Made by a program: the position numbers and the translations under genes
Notes under the pieces: model-generated
Told to the model about the DNA's origin: nothing
Databases searched by the model: none
What the model saw: the letters and a program-made list of their open reading frames with translations, nothing else
Shown here: one piece after another, positions 35,203 to 44,460 of the stretch
Layout of the letters: the number at the start of each line of letters is the position of its first letter
Numbering within the stretch: position 1 is the first letter of the stretch
Assembly: GCA_027485165.1 (NCBI GenBank)
Contig: JAIXRN010000103.1
Span: 1 to 51,506 of the forward strand
Source of the DNA: Rubrivivax sp.
Lineage (GTDB): Bacteria > Pseudomonadota > Gammaproteobacteria > Burkholderiales > Burkholderiaceae_C
Direction: 5' to 3'
Length of the DNA stretch: 51,506 nucleotides

Positions 35203-36513
35203 TCAGGATGCAGTCATCAGTTCGTCGAACGGTAGCACCTTGTCGCTTACCTTCGCGCGCGACAGGACGAACTCGGCAACGTTGTTCTCGATCACCACGG
35301 CTTCCACTTCAGCCATACGCTGGCGGTCGCCCAAGTACCAACGCATCACCTCGGCCGGCTTCTCGTAGCTCTGCGCCAATTCCTCGATGTGGGCCTGCAA
35401 CTGCTCCGGCTTGGCCTGCAGGTTGTGCTGGCGCACCAGTTCAGCCACCACCAGGCCCAGGCGCACGCGGCGCTCTGCCTGGGGCTGGAAGATCTCGGCA
35501 GGGATCGGTGCTGTCTCGGCGTCCTTCACCCCGCGCTGCTTCAGGTCAGCGCGGGCACTGGCGATCAGGCGTTCAGTCTCGTTGGCCACCAGGGCCTTGG
35601 GCACGTCCAGTTCGGCGGCCTGGTTCAGTGCATCCATCACGGAGCCCTTGTTGCGGGCCAGCACGCGGAACTTCACCTCGCGTTCCAGGTTCTTCTTCAC
35701 ATCGGCGCGCAGGCCCTCGACCGTGGCGTCCTTGATACCCAGTGACTTGGCAAAGGCTTCGTCCACCACCGGCAGGTTGGCGGCTTCGATCTTCTTCACC
35801 GTCACCAGAAAATCGGCTTCCTTGCCCGCCACTTCCTGGCCCTGGTAGTCGGCCGGAAACTGCAGCGGGAAGGTCTTGCTTTCGCCCAGCTTCATGCCGC
35901 GCACGGCCTGGTCGAATTGTTCGAGCATCTGGCCTTCGCCGATGATGAACTGGAAGGCTTCGGCCGCGCCACCCTGGAAGGGTTCGCCGTCGATCTTGCC
36001 TTCGAAGTCGATGGTGATGCGGTCACCCTCCACGGCCACTTCGTCCTTGGCGCGCAGGCCGAAGCTGCGGCGCTGCTTGCGCAAGATCTCGACCGTGCGG
36101 TCGATGGCGGCTTCCGACACTTCGGTGCTGACCCGTTCGACGCTGGCTTCGGCCAGGTCGTTGAGCTTCACCTCGGGGTAAACCTCGAAAGTGGCGTCAA
36201 AAGCCAGTTGGCCTTCGGGCGCAGCGTCCTTCTGGGTGATGCGGGGGGCGCCCGCCACGCGCAGCCGGGCTTCGTTGGTGGCGTCGTTGAAGGCCTGGCC
36301 GACGCGGTCGTTGACAACCTCGTACTGCACGGAATAACCGTAGCGCTGCGCCACCACCGACATCGGCACCTTGCCGGGCCGGAAGCCGTCGGCCTTGACG
36401 GTGCGGGATAGCTTCTTCAGGCGCGACTCGACTTCGCCATTGATGATTTCAGCCGCCAGCGTCAGCGTGATGCGGCGTTCGAGCTTTTCGAGGGTTTCGA
36501 CTTGGACGGCCAT
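35203..36513 (-). CDS. tig: Trigger factor, ribosome-associated chaperone, 436 aa
   Basis: It binds nascent chains at the ribosome exit. The N-terminal ribosome-binding domain contains the GFRPGKVP loop (residues 44-51). The FKBP-type prolyl isomerase domain follows (EVAVEGDRITIDFEGKIDGE, about 157-176). A long helical C-terminal domain completes the protein. Length and order are normal. It heads the tig-clpP-clpX-lon cluster, and a tRNA-Leu gene lies just upstream. Confidence 0.98.
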   Translation of the reverse strand: MAVQVETLEKLERRITLTLAAEIINGEVESRLKKLSRTVKADGFRPGKVPMSVVAQRYGYSVQYEVVNDRVGQAFNDATNEARLRVAGAPRITQKDAAPEGQLAFDATFEVYPEVKLNDLAEASVERVSTEVSEAAIDRTVEILRKQRRSFGLRAKDEVAVEGDRITIDFEGKIDGEPFQGGAAEAFQFIIGEGQMLEQFDQAVRGMKLGESKTFPLQFPADYQGQEVAGKEADFLVTVKKIEAANLPVVDEAFAKSLGIKDATVEGLRADVKKNLEREVKFRVLARNKGSVMDALNQAAELDVPKALVANETERLIASARADLKQRGVKDAETAPIPAEIFQPQAERRVRLGLVVAELVRQHNLQAKPEQLQAHIEELAQSYEKPAEVMRWYLGDRQRMAEVEAVVIENNVAEFVLSRAKVSDKVLPFDELMTAS

Positions 36514-36568
36514 GGTGTCTGTTGAAGAGGCTGGTTGTTTGAAGTGGCAGGCATGGCTGTGTCACGCC

Positions 36569-36655
36569 TGGTGCGCGGGGCCGGACTCGAACCGGCACGC
36601 CCGTGAAGGCGTCAGGACCTAAACCTGGTGCGTCTACCAATTTCGCCACCCGCGC
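36569..36655 (-). tRNA. tRNA-Leu, anticodon UAG
   Basis: Acceptor GCGCGGG pairs with CCCGCGC, followed by ACCA. The D arm is TGGCGAAATTGGTAGACGC and the anticodon loop TTTAGGT gives UAG. The long variable arm is ACGCCTTCACGGGCGT and the T arm CCGG TTCGAGT CCGG. Well paired throughout. It is read in the same direction as tig, 55 bp upstream of it. Confidence 0.97.
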
Positions 36656-36766
36656 AGGTGGTTCTTGCCGGGTCCGGGTGTCGTCTGCGGCGAACCCGCG
36701 AGTTTAGCGCGGCCTGGCGCCACTGTTGCCAAGCCGGCACCGACATGCGGCAAAGCGCCGCGAAAG

Positions 36767-39700
36767 TCAGGCTGGCGGCAGCGCGACAGGAGTCTCGCGC
36801 CGCACCCGGAACGCAGCGGCATACATGGCCGGCAAGGCCAGCAGGGTCAGCGCCGTGGCAACGATCAGCCCGCCCATGATGGCCACCGCCATCGGGCCCC
36901 AGAACACGCTGCGCGACAGCGGGATCATTGCCAACACGGCCGCCGCTGCCGTCAGCACGATGGGCCTGAAGCGGCGCACGGCCGATTCGACGATCGCGTC
37001 CCAGGCCGTGGCCCCGGCGAGGCGGTCCTGTTCGATCTGGTCGATCAGGATCACCGAGTTGCGCACGATCATGCCGAACAGCGCGATCACCCCCAGCAGG
37101 GCCACGAAGCCGAATGGCCGGTTCAGCAGCAGCAGCGCACCGGCCACGCCGGCGATACCCAGGAAACCGGTCACGAAGGCCAGCAGCGAACGGCTGAAGC
37201 TCTGCAGCTGCAGCATCAGCAGGGTGAACATGATGAACAGCGCCACCGGCAGGCCGGCCGCGATGCTGCCCTGCCCCTTGCTGCTTTCTTCCACCGCGCC
37301 GGCGATCTCGATGCGGTAGCCCGGCGGCATCTGTGCGGCCAGCTTCTGCAGCTCGGGCCAGATCTGCGCCGTCACCGTGGGCCCCTGCACGCCTTCGACC
37401 ACGTCGCCCTGCACCGTCACGGCGTAGTTGCGCCCTTCGCGCCACAACACGCCGGGTTCCCAGCTGAAGTCGATGCGCGCGACTTGCGTCAGGGGCACCG
37501 AACGCCCGCTGCTGGTGGGCAGGTTGGCGTTGGCCAGGTCGGTGATGGCCCGGCGCTCTTCCAGCGGCTGGCGCAGCACGATGTCGATCAGCCTGTCGCC
37601 TTCCCGGTACTGGCCGATGTTGCTGCCCGACAGGATGACGCGCGAAGCCTGGGCGATGGCCTGGCTGCTGATGCCCAGCGCGCGTGCCTTGTCCTGGTCC
37701 ACGCTCAGGCGCAGCACCTTCACGGCTTCATTCCAGTTGTCGTTCACGCCGCGCATGCTGGGGTTGGCACGCACCACGGCCTTGGCTTGGTCGGCCCAGC
37801 CACGCAGCACTTGGGCGTCCTGCCCGACCACGCGGAATTGCACGGGGTAAGGCACCGGCGGCCCATTGGGCAGCAGCTTCACGCGGGCGCGCACCTCAGG
37901 GAATTCGCTGGCCAGCAGCTCAGCCATCCGCAGACGCAGTTCCTCGCGGTCCTTCAGGCTCTTGGGCAGCACGATGGACTGGCTGACGTTGGCCTGCGGG
38001 AACACCTGGTCCAGCGGCAGGTAAAAGCGCGGCACGCCGCTGCCGACCCAGGTGGTGACGCTGGCCACCGTGGGCTCTTTCATCATGCGCGCTTCGAAAC
38101 GCTTGGCCACCGCTTCGCTTTGCTGGATGGTCGAGCCTTCCTGCAGCCACAGGTCGACCAGCAGTTCGGGCCGGCTGGAATCGGGGAAGAACTGCTGCTG
38201 CACCCGGCCCATGCCGACGATGCCCAGCGCAAACACCAAGAGCGTCAGTGCGATGGTGACCCAGCGATGCTGCACACACCAGCCCACCAGCCTGCGGAAG
38301 CGGCTGTAGAACGGCGTGTCGAACATCTCGTGAGACTGCGCACTGCCCGCAGCGTGCGCACGCGTGCGCAACAGCTTCCAGCCCAGGTAGGGCACAAAGT
38401 ACACCGACACCACCCACGAGATAACCAGCGCCGCAGCCGTGACGGCAAAGATGGCGAAGGTGTATTCACCCGTCACGCTCTTGGCCAGGCCGATGGGCAG
38501 GAAGCCGGCGGCGGTGATCAGCGTGCCCGTGAGCATGGGCATGGCCACCAGTTCGTAGGTGAAGGTGGCGGCACGCATGCGGTCGTGGCCCTCTTCCAGC
38601 TTGCGCACCATCATCTCGACGGCAATGATGGCGTCGTCCACCAGCAGGCCCAGGGCGATGATCAGGCTGCCCAGGCTGATCTTGTGCAGGCCCACGCCCC
38701 AGTACAGCATGGTCACGAAGGTGATGGCCAGCACCAGCGGGATGGTGATGCCCACCACCAGCCCGGGCCAGATGTCCACGCGCAAGGGCTTGGTGTGCAG
38801 GCCCAGGCTGATGAAGCTGACCGCCAGCACGATGACCACGGCCTCGATCAGCACGGCGACGAATTCGTTCACCGACTTGGCCACGGCCTGCGGCTGGTCC
38901 TGCACACGTTCGATGCTCAGGCCCAGCGGCAGGTCGGCCTGCGCGCTGGCCACCGCGGCCTGCAGCCGCTTGCCCAGGGCGATGATGTCGCCGCCCTTGG
39001 CCATCGACACCCCCAGGGCCACCACCTGCTGGCCCTGGTGGCGCACCATCACGGCGGGTGGGTCGCTGTAGGCGCGGCGGATGTCAGCCAGGTCGCCCAG
39101 CCGCAGCGTGCTGGCCGCACCGGTGGCCGGGTTGACGGCGCGTATCGGCAAGCGCTTGAGTTCGTCCACCGACGTGAACTGCCCCGCCACGCGCACCTGC
39201 AGGTTTTCTGCCCCGGCGTTCAGCACGCCGGCGCTTTCCACCGCGTTTTGCGTGCCGATCTGCACCAGCACCTGGTTGAAGTCCAGGCCCAGCTGCGACA
39301 GGCGCTTGTGCGAGATCTCGACGAAGACCTTTTCCGGCTGCGCGCCAAACACTTCCACCTTGGCCACGTCGGGTACGCGCAGCAGCTGCTGCTTCACGCG
39401 GTCGGCGTAGACCCGCACTTCCTCGGGGCTGTAACCGTCGGCCGTCAGGGCGAAGATGGATCCGTAGACGTCGCCGAAATCGTCGTTGAAGACCGGGCCG
39501 ACCACGCCGGCCGGCAGCGTGCTGCGCATGTCGGCAATGCGCTTGCGCACCTGGTACCAGCTGTTGGGCACTTCGCCCGGCGGGGACGAGTCCTTCAGCT
39601 GCAGGATCGTCAGCGACTCGCCCGGCTTGGTGAAGCTGCGGATCTTGTCGGCCTGCGGCACTTCCTGCAGGGTCTTCTCGATCTTGTCGGTCACCTGCTC

Positions 39701-39952
39701 GGCCACTTGCTGGGCCGTGGCGCCCGGCCAGAAGGCCTGCACGACCATCGCGCGGAAGGTGAAAGGCGGGTCTTCGTCCTGGCCCAGCTGGAAATAGGCC
39801 ACGCTGCCCATGATGAGCAGCACCACCATCAAGTAGCGCGTCAACGCCGGGTGTTCCAGCGCCCAGCGGCTGATGTTGAAACGCGACGTGGCGGGCACAG
39901 GCACGGCTGGCCTGTCTGACGGCGTCTGGCCGGCGGAAGGGGGATGCTGCAT
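36767..39952 (-). CDS. RND efflux transporter, inner-membrane permease, 1061 aa
   Basis: An AcrB-type proton-driven exporter that expels drugs or other toxic compounds through a tripartite complex. The first transmembrane helix is YLMVVLLIMGSVAYF after a short cytoplasmic leader. Two large periplasmic loops alternate with two groups of helices. The proton-relay helix carries LGLLVDDAIIAVEMMV with the Asp pair intact. QDEDPPF and the GPTVTAQIW region are typical. The ATG at 39952 has GGCGGGAG upstream. It lies 16 bp after the membrane fusion gene. The substrate cannot be told; it belongs to the HAE1-like branch. Confidence 0.93.
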   Translation of the reverse strand: MQHPPSAGQTPSDRPAVPVPATSRFNISRWALEHPALTRYLMVVLLIMGSVAYFQLGQDEDPPFTFRAMVVQAFWPGATAQQVAEQVTDKIEKTLQEVPQADKIRSFTKPGESLTILQLKDSSPPGEVPNSWYQVRKRIADMRSTLPAGVVGPVFNDDFGDVYGSIFALTADGYSPEEVRVYADRVKQQLLRVPDVAKVEVFGAQPEKVFVEISHKRLSQLGLDFNQVLVQIGTQNAVESAGVLNAGAENLQVRVAGQFTSVDELKRLPIRAVNPATGAASTLRLGDLADIRRAYSDPPAVMVRHQGQQVVALGVSMAKGGDIIALGKRLQAAVASAQADLPLGLSIERVQDQPQAVAKSVNEFVAVLIEAVVIVLAVSFISLGLHTKPLRVDIWPGLVVGITIPLVLAITFVTMLYWGVGLHKISLGSLIIALGLLVDDAIIAVEMMVRKLEEGHDRMRAATFTYELVAMPMLTGTLITAAGFLPIGLAKSVTGEYTFAIFAVTAAALVISWVVSVYFVPYLGWKLLRTRAHAAGSAQSHEMFDTPFYSRFRRLVGWCVQHRWVTIALTLLVFALGIVGMGRVQQQFFPDSSRPELLVDLWLQEGSTIQQSEAVAKRFEARMMKEPTVASVTTWVGSGVPRFYLPLDQVFPQANVSQSIVLPKSLKDREELRLRMAELLASEFPEVRARVKLLPNGPPVPYPVQFRVVGQDAQVLRGWADQAKAVVRANPSMRGVNDNWNEAVKVLRLSVDQDKARALGISSQAIAQASRVILSGSNIGQYREGDRLIDIVLRQPLEERRAITDLANANLPTSSGRSVPLTQVARIDFSWEPGVLWREGRNYAVTVQGDVVEGVQGPTVTAQIWPELQKLAAQMPPGYRIEIAGAVEESSKGQGSIAAGLPVALFIMFTLLMLQLQSFSRSLLAFVTGFLGIAGVAGALLLLNRPFGFVALLGVIALFGMIVRNSVILIDQIEQDRLAGATAWDAIVESAVRRFRPIVLTAAAAVLAMIPLSRSVFWGPMAVAIMGGLIVATALTLLALPAMYAAAFRVRRETPVALPPA

Positions 39953-39968
39953 GGGGGCTCCCGCCAGG

Positions 39969-41147
39969 TCAGCGGCTGGCTGCCGGTGCGGCCGGTACCG
40001 CCGCAGAGGCAACGGCAGGGGCAGCGGCGGCGCCGGACGCGGCCGCGGGGCTGGCGCCAGGGCTGTACAGCTTCACCTTCTGGCCTGGCGACAGCGTGTG
40101 CACGCCAGCCGTCACCACCGTCTGCCCGGGCGACAGCCCGCCAGCAATGACGACGGTGTTGGCGTCGGCGCCCGCCACCGCCACCGGCTGAAGCTTCACC
40201 GTCATGCTGGCGGTGTCCAGCAGCCAGACGGCTGAGCGGCCCTGTTCCTGAAACAGCGCCGACAGCGGCAAGCGCGCCACGCCTTCGCGCCGCGGGCCGG
40301 CCACCAGCACCGTCAGCGTCTGGCCCAGCTGCACGTTGGCGGTCCCCAGGTCGGCCTTCACCAGGAAGGTGCGCGTGCTGGGGTCGGCCGCGGCGGCCAC
40401 TTCGCGCACAGTGGCGGGCAGCATGGCCGTACTGCCCCAGGCGCGCACCTGCAGTGCGCCGGCCCGGCCCTGCAGCGCCCGGAAGGCGTCGAGCTTGTCT
40501 TCGGGCACGCTGAACACCGCGTCGCGCGGGCCGTCGTGCGCCAGGCGCAGCACGGGGGTACCTGCAGCCAGCACAGCGCCGGGTTCAGCCTCAACCGCTG
40601 TCACCACCCCAGCCGCCGGGGCCGTCAGCACGGCGTACCCGGCCTGATTGCCCTGCACGCTGGCCTGGGCCCGGGCCTGGTCCAGCTGTGAACGAGCGGC
40701 CAGCTGGGTGGTCTGGCGGCGTTCCAGTTCAACGCCGCTGATGAAGCCCTGGGCCTTCAGTTCCTGGTAGCGGCGCAGTTCGGCTGCGGCCAGGTCATGG
40801 TTAGCCTCGGCGGCGCGCAGCGCGGCGCGCGCGGCGTCCTGGCCCAGGCGCAGGTCGGCTGGGTCCAGTTCCGCCAGCGGCTGTCCGGCGCGCACGCGGT
40901 CGCCCAGATCGGCCGTACGGCGTGTCATCTTGCCGCCGACGCGAAAGCCCAGGCGCGATTCCGTGCGCGCCCGTACGTCGGCGGCGAACTCCGCTGTCGT
41001 GCCGGCACTGTCGGCCGTGAGCGTGAGCGTGCGGACGGCTCGCACAGGCTCGGGCGCAGGCGCTGGACGGGAACAGGCCCACAGGCTTGCCACCGCAAGA
41101 CAGGCTAGGGGCAGACGCAAGGCACGCAACGGGGGCTGAAAGGGCAT
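39969..41147 (-). CDS. RND efflux membrane fusion protein, lipoprotein, 392 aa
   Basis: The periplasmic adaptor that links the RND pump to an outer-membrane channel. The signal peptide ends in a lipobox (ASLWAC), so Cys25 is lipidated. The two lipoyl halves flank a coiled-coil hairpin (about residues 95-160), then the beta-barrel and membrane-proximal domains (GQTLTVLVAGPRREGVARLP). An Ala/Pro-rich tail ends the protein. The ATG at 41147 is chosen because the signal peptide begins there. It is co-transcribed with the pump. No outer-membrane channel gene is present here. Confidence 0.92.
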   Translation of the reverse strand: MPFQPPLRALRLPLACLAVASLWACSRPAPAPEPVRAVRTLTLTADSAGTTAEFAADVRARTESRLGFRVGGKMTRRTADLGDRVRAGQPLAELDPADLRLGQDAARAALRAAEANHDLAAAELRRYQELKAQGFISGVELERRQTTQLAARSQLDQARAQASVQGNQAGYAVLTAPAAGVVTAVEAEPGAVLAAGTPVLRLAHDGPRDAVFSVPEDKLDAFRALQGRAGALQVRAWGSTAMLPATVREVAAAADPSTRTFLVKADLGTANVQLGQTLTVLVAGPRREGVARLPLSALFQEQGRSAVWLLDTASMTVKLQPVAVAGADANTVVIAGGLSPGQTVVTAGVHTLSPGQKVKLYSPGASPAAASGAAAAPAVASAAVPAAPAASR

Positions 41148-41226
41148 GGCAATGGGTTCCGCGGAAAGTCGGGGCCGGCTGGAGACCGGCCAGCCTGTCG
41201 CGCGGGGGCCAAGCCGCCCGCTAATG

Positions 41227-41240
41227 ACTGACTGGTCAGT
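41227..41240. promoter_or_regulatory. TetR-type operator just downstream of the efflux promoter
   Basis: ACTGAC-TG-GTCAGT is a perfect inverted repeat with a 2-bp centre. It resembles the ACTGACCAGTCAGT boxes bound by TetR/AcrR repressors of RND pumps. It lies directly after the -10 box, so a bound repressor would block transcription. No tetR gene is in this window, so the regulator must be encoded elsewhere. Confidence 0.65.
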
Positions 41241-41269
41241 AATATAAGAACCGCTCCGAGCGCTGTCAA
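41241..41269 (-). promoter_or_regulatory. Sigma-70 promoter of the efflux operon
   Basis: On the - strand, -35 TTGACA (41264-41269) and -10 TATATT (41241-41246) are separated by exactly 17 bp. The start point would fall inside the operator at about 41234, leaving a leader of some 87 nt before the fusion-protein ATG. Confidence 0.75.
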
Positions 41270-41377
41270 ACCTTCCGTCAGGCGCCTGGCCGTGCGGTGT
41301 GGCCCGTGCTGCACACGCAGCACACGCAGCACACGCATCCCCCGCTGCAACCGCTGCATTCCCCAAAGACCGCCGCC

Positions 41378-42232
41378 ATGCCCGGCAGAATCGCCACCGT
41401 GCCCGTCGACCACTACGAGAACTTTCCCGTCGCTTCCATCCTCTGCCCGCCCCGGCTGCGGCCGGCCGTGGTGGCCATCTACCACTTCGCGCGCACCGCC
41501 GACGACCTGGCCGACGAAGGGAACGCGCCACCCGCACAGCGCCTGGCCGACCTGGCCGCCTACCGCGACGACCTGCGCCGCAGCCTGGCCGGCCACGCAG
41601 TTTCCATGCGCTGGGCGCCCGTATTCCAGGACCTGACCTTGCGCGTGCGCCAGTTCAGCCTGCCCGCGGCCCCACTGCATGCCCTGCTGGACGCTTTCGA
41701 ACAGGACGTGCACAACCCCGTCTACCCCGACCGCGGCGCGCTGCTGGACTACTGCCGGCGCTCGGCCAATCCGATCGGCCGGCTGCTGCTGCACCTGTAC
41801 GGCATCGACGACGCGCGTTCGCTGGCGCAGTCCGACGCCATCTGCACGGCCCTGCAGCTCATCAACTTCTGGCAGGACCTGAGTGTGGATGGCCCCCGCG
41901 GCCGCTGCTACGTGCCCGACGCCGACCGCCTGCAGCACGGTGTGCCCGCCGCCGACCTGGCCGCGGCCCGCGACAGCACCGCCGGCCGACAGCTGGTGGC
42001 CGCGCTGTGCCGCTGGGCGCGGGGGCTGATGACGGAAGGCGCCCCGCTGGCAGTGCGCGTGCCAGGCCGCGCGGGCTGGGAGCTGCGTGCCGTGGTTGCG
42101 GGCGGCCTGCGCATTGCAGACAAGATCGAACGCATGGACCACGCCGCCCTGGCGCGTCGCCCCACCCTGGGCGCTGTCGACCTGCCCGCGCTGGCGTGGC
42201 GCACCCTCACCCTGAAAAGCCTTGCTGCATGA
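41378..42232 (+). CDS. hpnC: HpnC, squalene synthesis (presqualene diphosphate to hydroxysqualene), 284 aa
   Basis: A trans-isoprenyl-diphosphate synthase-like enzyme of the three-step HpnCDE route. The first Asp-rich motif is TADDLADE and the second region reads NFWQDLSVD; YHFARTADD is typical for HpnC. The ATG at 41378 (MPGRIATVP) is chosen because the upstream frame is low-complexity His/Gln/Thr. hpnD follows after 55 bp. Together with hpnD and hpnE it makes squalene from farnesyl diphosphate, for hopanoids or other triterpenoids. Confidence 0.92.
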   Translation: MPGRIATVPVDHYENFPVASILCPPRLRPAVVAIYHFARTADDLADEGNAPPAQRLADLAAYRDDLRRSLAGHAVSMRWAPVFQDLTLRVRQFSLPAAPLHALLDAFEQDVHNPVYPDRGALLDYCRRSANPIGRLLLHLYGIDDARSLAQSDAICTALQLINFWQDLSVDGPRGRCYVPDADRLQHGVPAADLAAARDSTAGRQLVAALCRWARGLMTEGAPLAVRVPGRAGWELRAVVAGGLRIADKIERMDHAALARRPTLGAVDLPALAWRTLTLKSLAA

Positions 42233-42287
42233 GCCCGCCCGGCCGCCCGCAGGGTTCACACCGCAGTGCGCAGCACGCAGGCACCCC

Positions 42288-43136
42288 ATGACCCCAGAAC
42301 AATACGTACAGGACAAGGCGGCCAAGAGCGGGTCGTCGTTCTACTACGCCTTCCTCTTCCTGCCGCCGCCACGGCGCGCCGCTATCACCGCCTTCTATGC
42401 CTTTTGCCGCGAGGTCGATGATGTGGTGGACGAAGTCGCCGACCCCAGCGTGGCTGGCGCCAAGCTGGCGTGGTGGCGTGCAGAAGTGGCCCGCGCCTTT
42501 GCCGGCCAGCCCAGCCACCCGGTGACGCAGGCCCTGATGCCGCGCACGACCGACTACGGCATCACCGCCGCCCACCTGGACGCCGTGATCGAAGGCTGCA
42601 TGACCGACCTGCAGCAGACGCGCTTCCTGGACTACCCGGCCCTGCAGCGCTACTGCCACCTGGTGGCGGGCGTGGTGGGCGAGGTCGCGGCCAACATCTT
42701 CGGCCGCAGTTCTGACGCCACCGTGCCCTACGCGCACCAGCTGGGCCAGGCCATGCAGCTGACGAACATCATCCGCGACGTGGGCGACGACGCGCGCCGC
42801 GGCCGCATCTACCTGCCGCTGGACGAAATGCAGCGCTTCGACGTGAAGGCCCATGAACTGCTGAAACGCGAACGCCCCTGGGGCTACAGCGAACGCTTCA
42901 CCGCGCTGATGAAGTTCCAGGCCGAGCGCGCCCACGCCTGCTTCGACGCCGCGGTGCGCCTGCTGCCCGAGGCCGACCGCCAGGCGCAGAAGCCCGGGCT
43001 GATGATGGCCAACATCTACCGCACGCTGCTGCGCGACATCGAAGCGCAAGGCTTCCAGGTGCTGCACCAGCGCACGTCGCTGACGCCGTTGCGCAAGCTG
43101 TGGCTGGCCACGCTGACACAGCTGCGGGGGCGCTGA
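42288..43136 (+). CDS. hpnD: HpnD, presqualene diphosphate synthase, 282 aa
   Basis: It joins two farnesyl diphosphates to presqualene diphosphate. FYYAFLFLPPPRRAAI and the Asp motif EVDDVVDE lie in the first 60 residues; the second motif NIIRDVGDDARRGRIYLP is near 155-172. The ATG at 42288 (MTPEQYVQ) is the family start. The stop is 1 bp before the GTG of hpnE, so translation is probably coupled. Confidence 0.94.
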   Translation: MTPEQYVQDKAAKSGSSFYYAFLFLPPPRRAAITAFYAFCREVDDVVDEVADPSVAGAKLAWWRAEVARAFAGQPSHPVTQALMPRTTDYGITAAHLDAVIEGCMTDLQQTRFLDYPALQRYCHLVAGVVGEVAANIFGRSSDATVPYAHQLGQAMQLTNIIRDVGDDARRGRIYLPLDEMQRFDVKAHELLKRERPWGYSERFTALMKFQAERAHACFDAAVRLLPEADRQAQKPGLMMANIYRTLLRDIEAQGFQVLHQRTSLTPLRKLWLATLTQLRGR

Positions 43137-43137
43137 C

Positions 43138-44460
43138 GTGGCGGCGCACCTGGGCGTCATCGGCGGCGGCTGGGCCGGGCTGGCGGCGGCCGTGCGCGCC
43201 ACCCAGGCTGGGCAGCGCGTCACGGTGCTGGAAATGGCCAGCCACCTGGGCGGCCGCGCGCGCGGCGTGAGCGTGGGCACGCGCGACCTGGACAACGGCC
43301 AGCACATCCTGATCGGCGCCTACCAGCGCACGCTGGACTTGATGCGCAGCGTGGGTGTCGACCCCGAAGCCGTGCTGCACCGCCAGCCGCTGGAACTGCG
43401 CTACCCGGACGGCCGCGGCCTGCGCCTGCCCACCGGCCACCCGGTGATGGCTTTCGTGCGCGCCGTGGCGGGCTGCCGCGGCTGGGGCTGGCGCGACCGC
43501 AGCGCCCTGCTCACCGCCGCTGGCCACTGGGCGGCAGCGGGTTTCCGCTGCGCCCCGGGGGCCACCGTGGCCCAGCTGTGCAGCGGGCTGACGGCGCCCG
43601 TGCGCGAACTGCTGATCGACCCGCTGTGCGTGGCAGCGCTGAATACGCCAGCCCAGGACGCCAGTGCCCAGGTGCTGCTGAACGTGTTGCGCGACGCACT
43701 GTTCAGCGGCCGCGGCTCGGCCGACCTGCTGCTGCCCAAGCAGCCGCTGGATGCCCTGCTGCCCCACCCCGCGCACGCGTGGCTGCAGGCGCGCGGGGCG
43801 ACCGTGGTCTTCAATCGGCGCGTGCAGAAGCTGCAGCCGCAGCCAGGCGGTAGCTGGCTGGCAGACAACCAAGCCTTCGATCAGCTGGTGCTGGCCTGCC
43901 CGCCCGGTGAAGCCGCCCGGCTGGCGCAGCCGCACGACGCCACCTGGGCGCAGCGGGCGCAAGCGCTGGGCTATGAGCCCATCGTCACCGTCTACTTGCA
44001 GTGCCCCGGGGCGCGGCTGCCGGCGGCGATGATGGCGCTGCAGGAAAGCGCGCAAGCCCCGGCGCAGTTCGCCTTCGACCATGGCGCGCTGGGGGCCAGT
44101 GCCGGGGTGTTTGCGTTCGTCATCAGCGGCGCGCGACGCTGGGCCGATGCGGGTGCAGAAGCCACCGGCCGCGCGGTGCGCCAGCAGGCCCTGGCGGCCT
44201 TCCCGGCCGGTACCTGGCCCAGCCCGCCCACACTGTTGAAAGTGCTGGTCGAAAAGCGCGCCACGTTCCGCTGCACCCCCGGCCTGGACAGGCCACCCGG
44301 GCACATCGCCGCAGGCCTGCATGCCGCTGGCGACTACATCGACGGGCCCTACCCGGCCACGCTGGAAGGCGCCGTGCGCGCTGGCGAAGCCGCTGTCAGC
44401 GCCTTGCTGGCCGCAGCGCCCACCGCGCGCCCCAGCCTGCCACCCGCGCCGCGGCCTTAG
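43138..44460 (+). CDS. hpnE: HpnE, FAD-dependent hydroxysqualene dehydroxylase/reductase, 440 aa
   Basis: It converts hydroxysqualene to squalene. The FAD-binding fold is at the N-terminus: GVIGGGWAGLAAA (residues 5-17) and VLEMASHLGGRA. The C-terminal AGDYIDGPYPATLEGAVRAG is the second FAD-contacting motif of amine-oxidase-like proteins. The start is GTG, 1 bp after the hpnD stop. The last 4 bp overlap the stop of the convergent TIGR03790-like gene. Confidence 0.93.
   Translation: MAAHLGVIGGGWAGLAAAVRATQAGQRVTVLEMASHLGGRARGVSVGTRDLDNGQHILIGAYQRTLDLMRSVGVDPEAVLHRQPLELRYPDGRGLRLPTGHPVMAFVRAVAGCRGWGWRDRSALLTAAGHWAAAGFRCAPGATVAQLCSGLTAPVRELLIDPLCVAALNTPAQDASAQVLLNVLRDALFSGRGSADLLLPKQPLDALLPHPAHAWLQARGATVVFNRRVQKLQPQPGGSWLADNQAFDQLVLACPPGEAARLAQPHDATWAQRAQALGYEPIVTVYLQCPGARLPAAMMALQESAQAPAQFAFDHGALGASAGVFAFVISGARRWADAGAEATGRAVRQQALAAFPAGTWPSPPTLLKVLVEKRATFRCTPGLDRPPGHIAAGLHAAGDYIDGPYPATLEGAVRAGEAAVSALLAAAPTARPSLPPAPRP

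Noticed and set aside
36665..39919. 1084-codon open frame antisense to the RND pump
   Set aside because: High-GC shadow: His/Gln/Arg-rich, no motif, and the opposite strand has an unmistakable RND transporter.
41105..43307. Two long - strand open frames opposite hpnC and hpnD
   Set aside because: Low-complexity Gly/Gln/Val shadows of the squalene genes in very GC-rich DNA.
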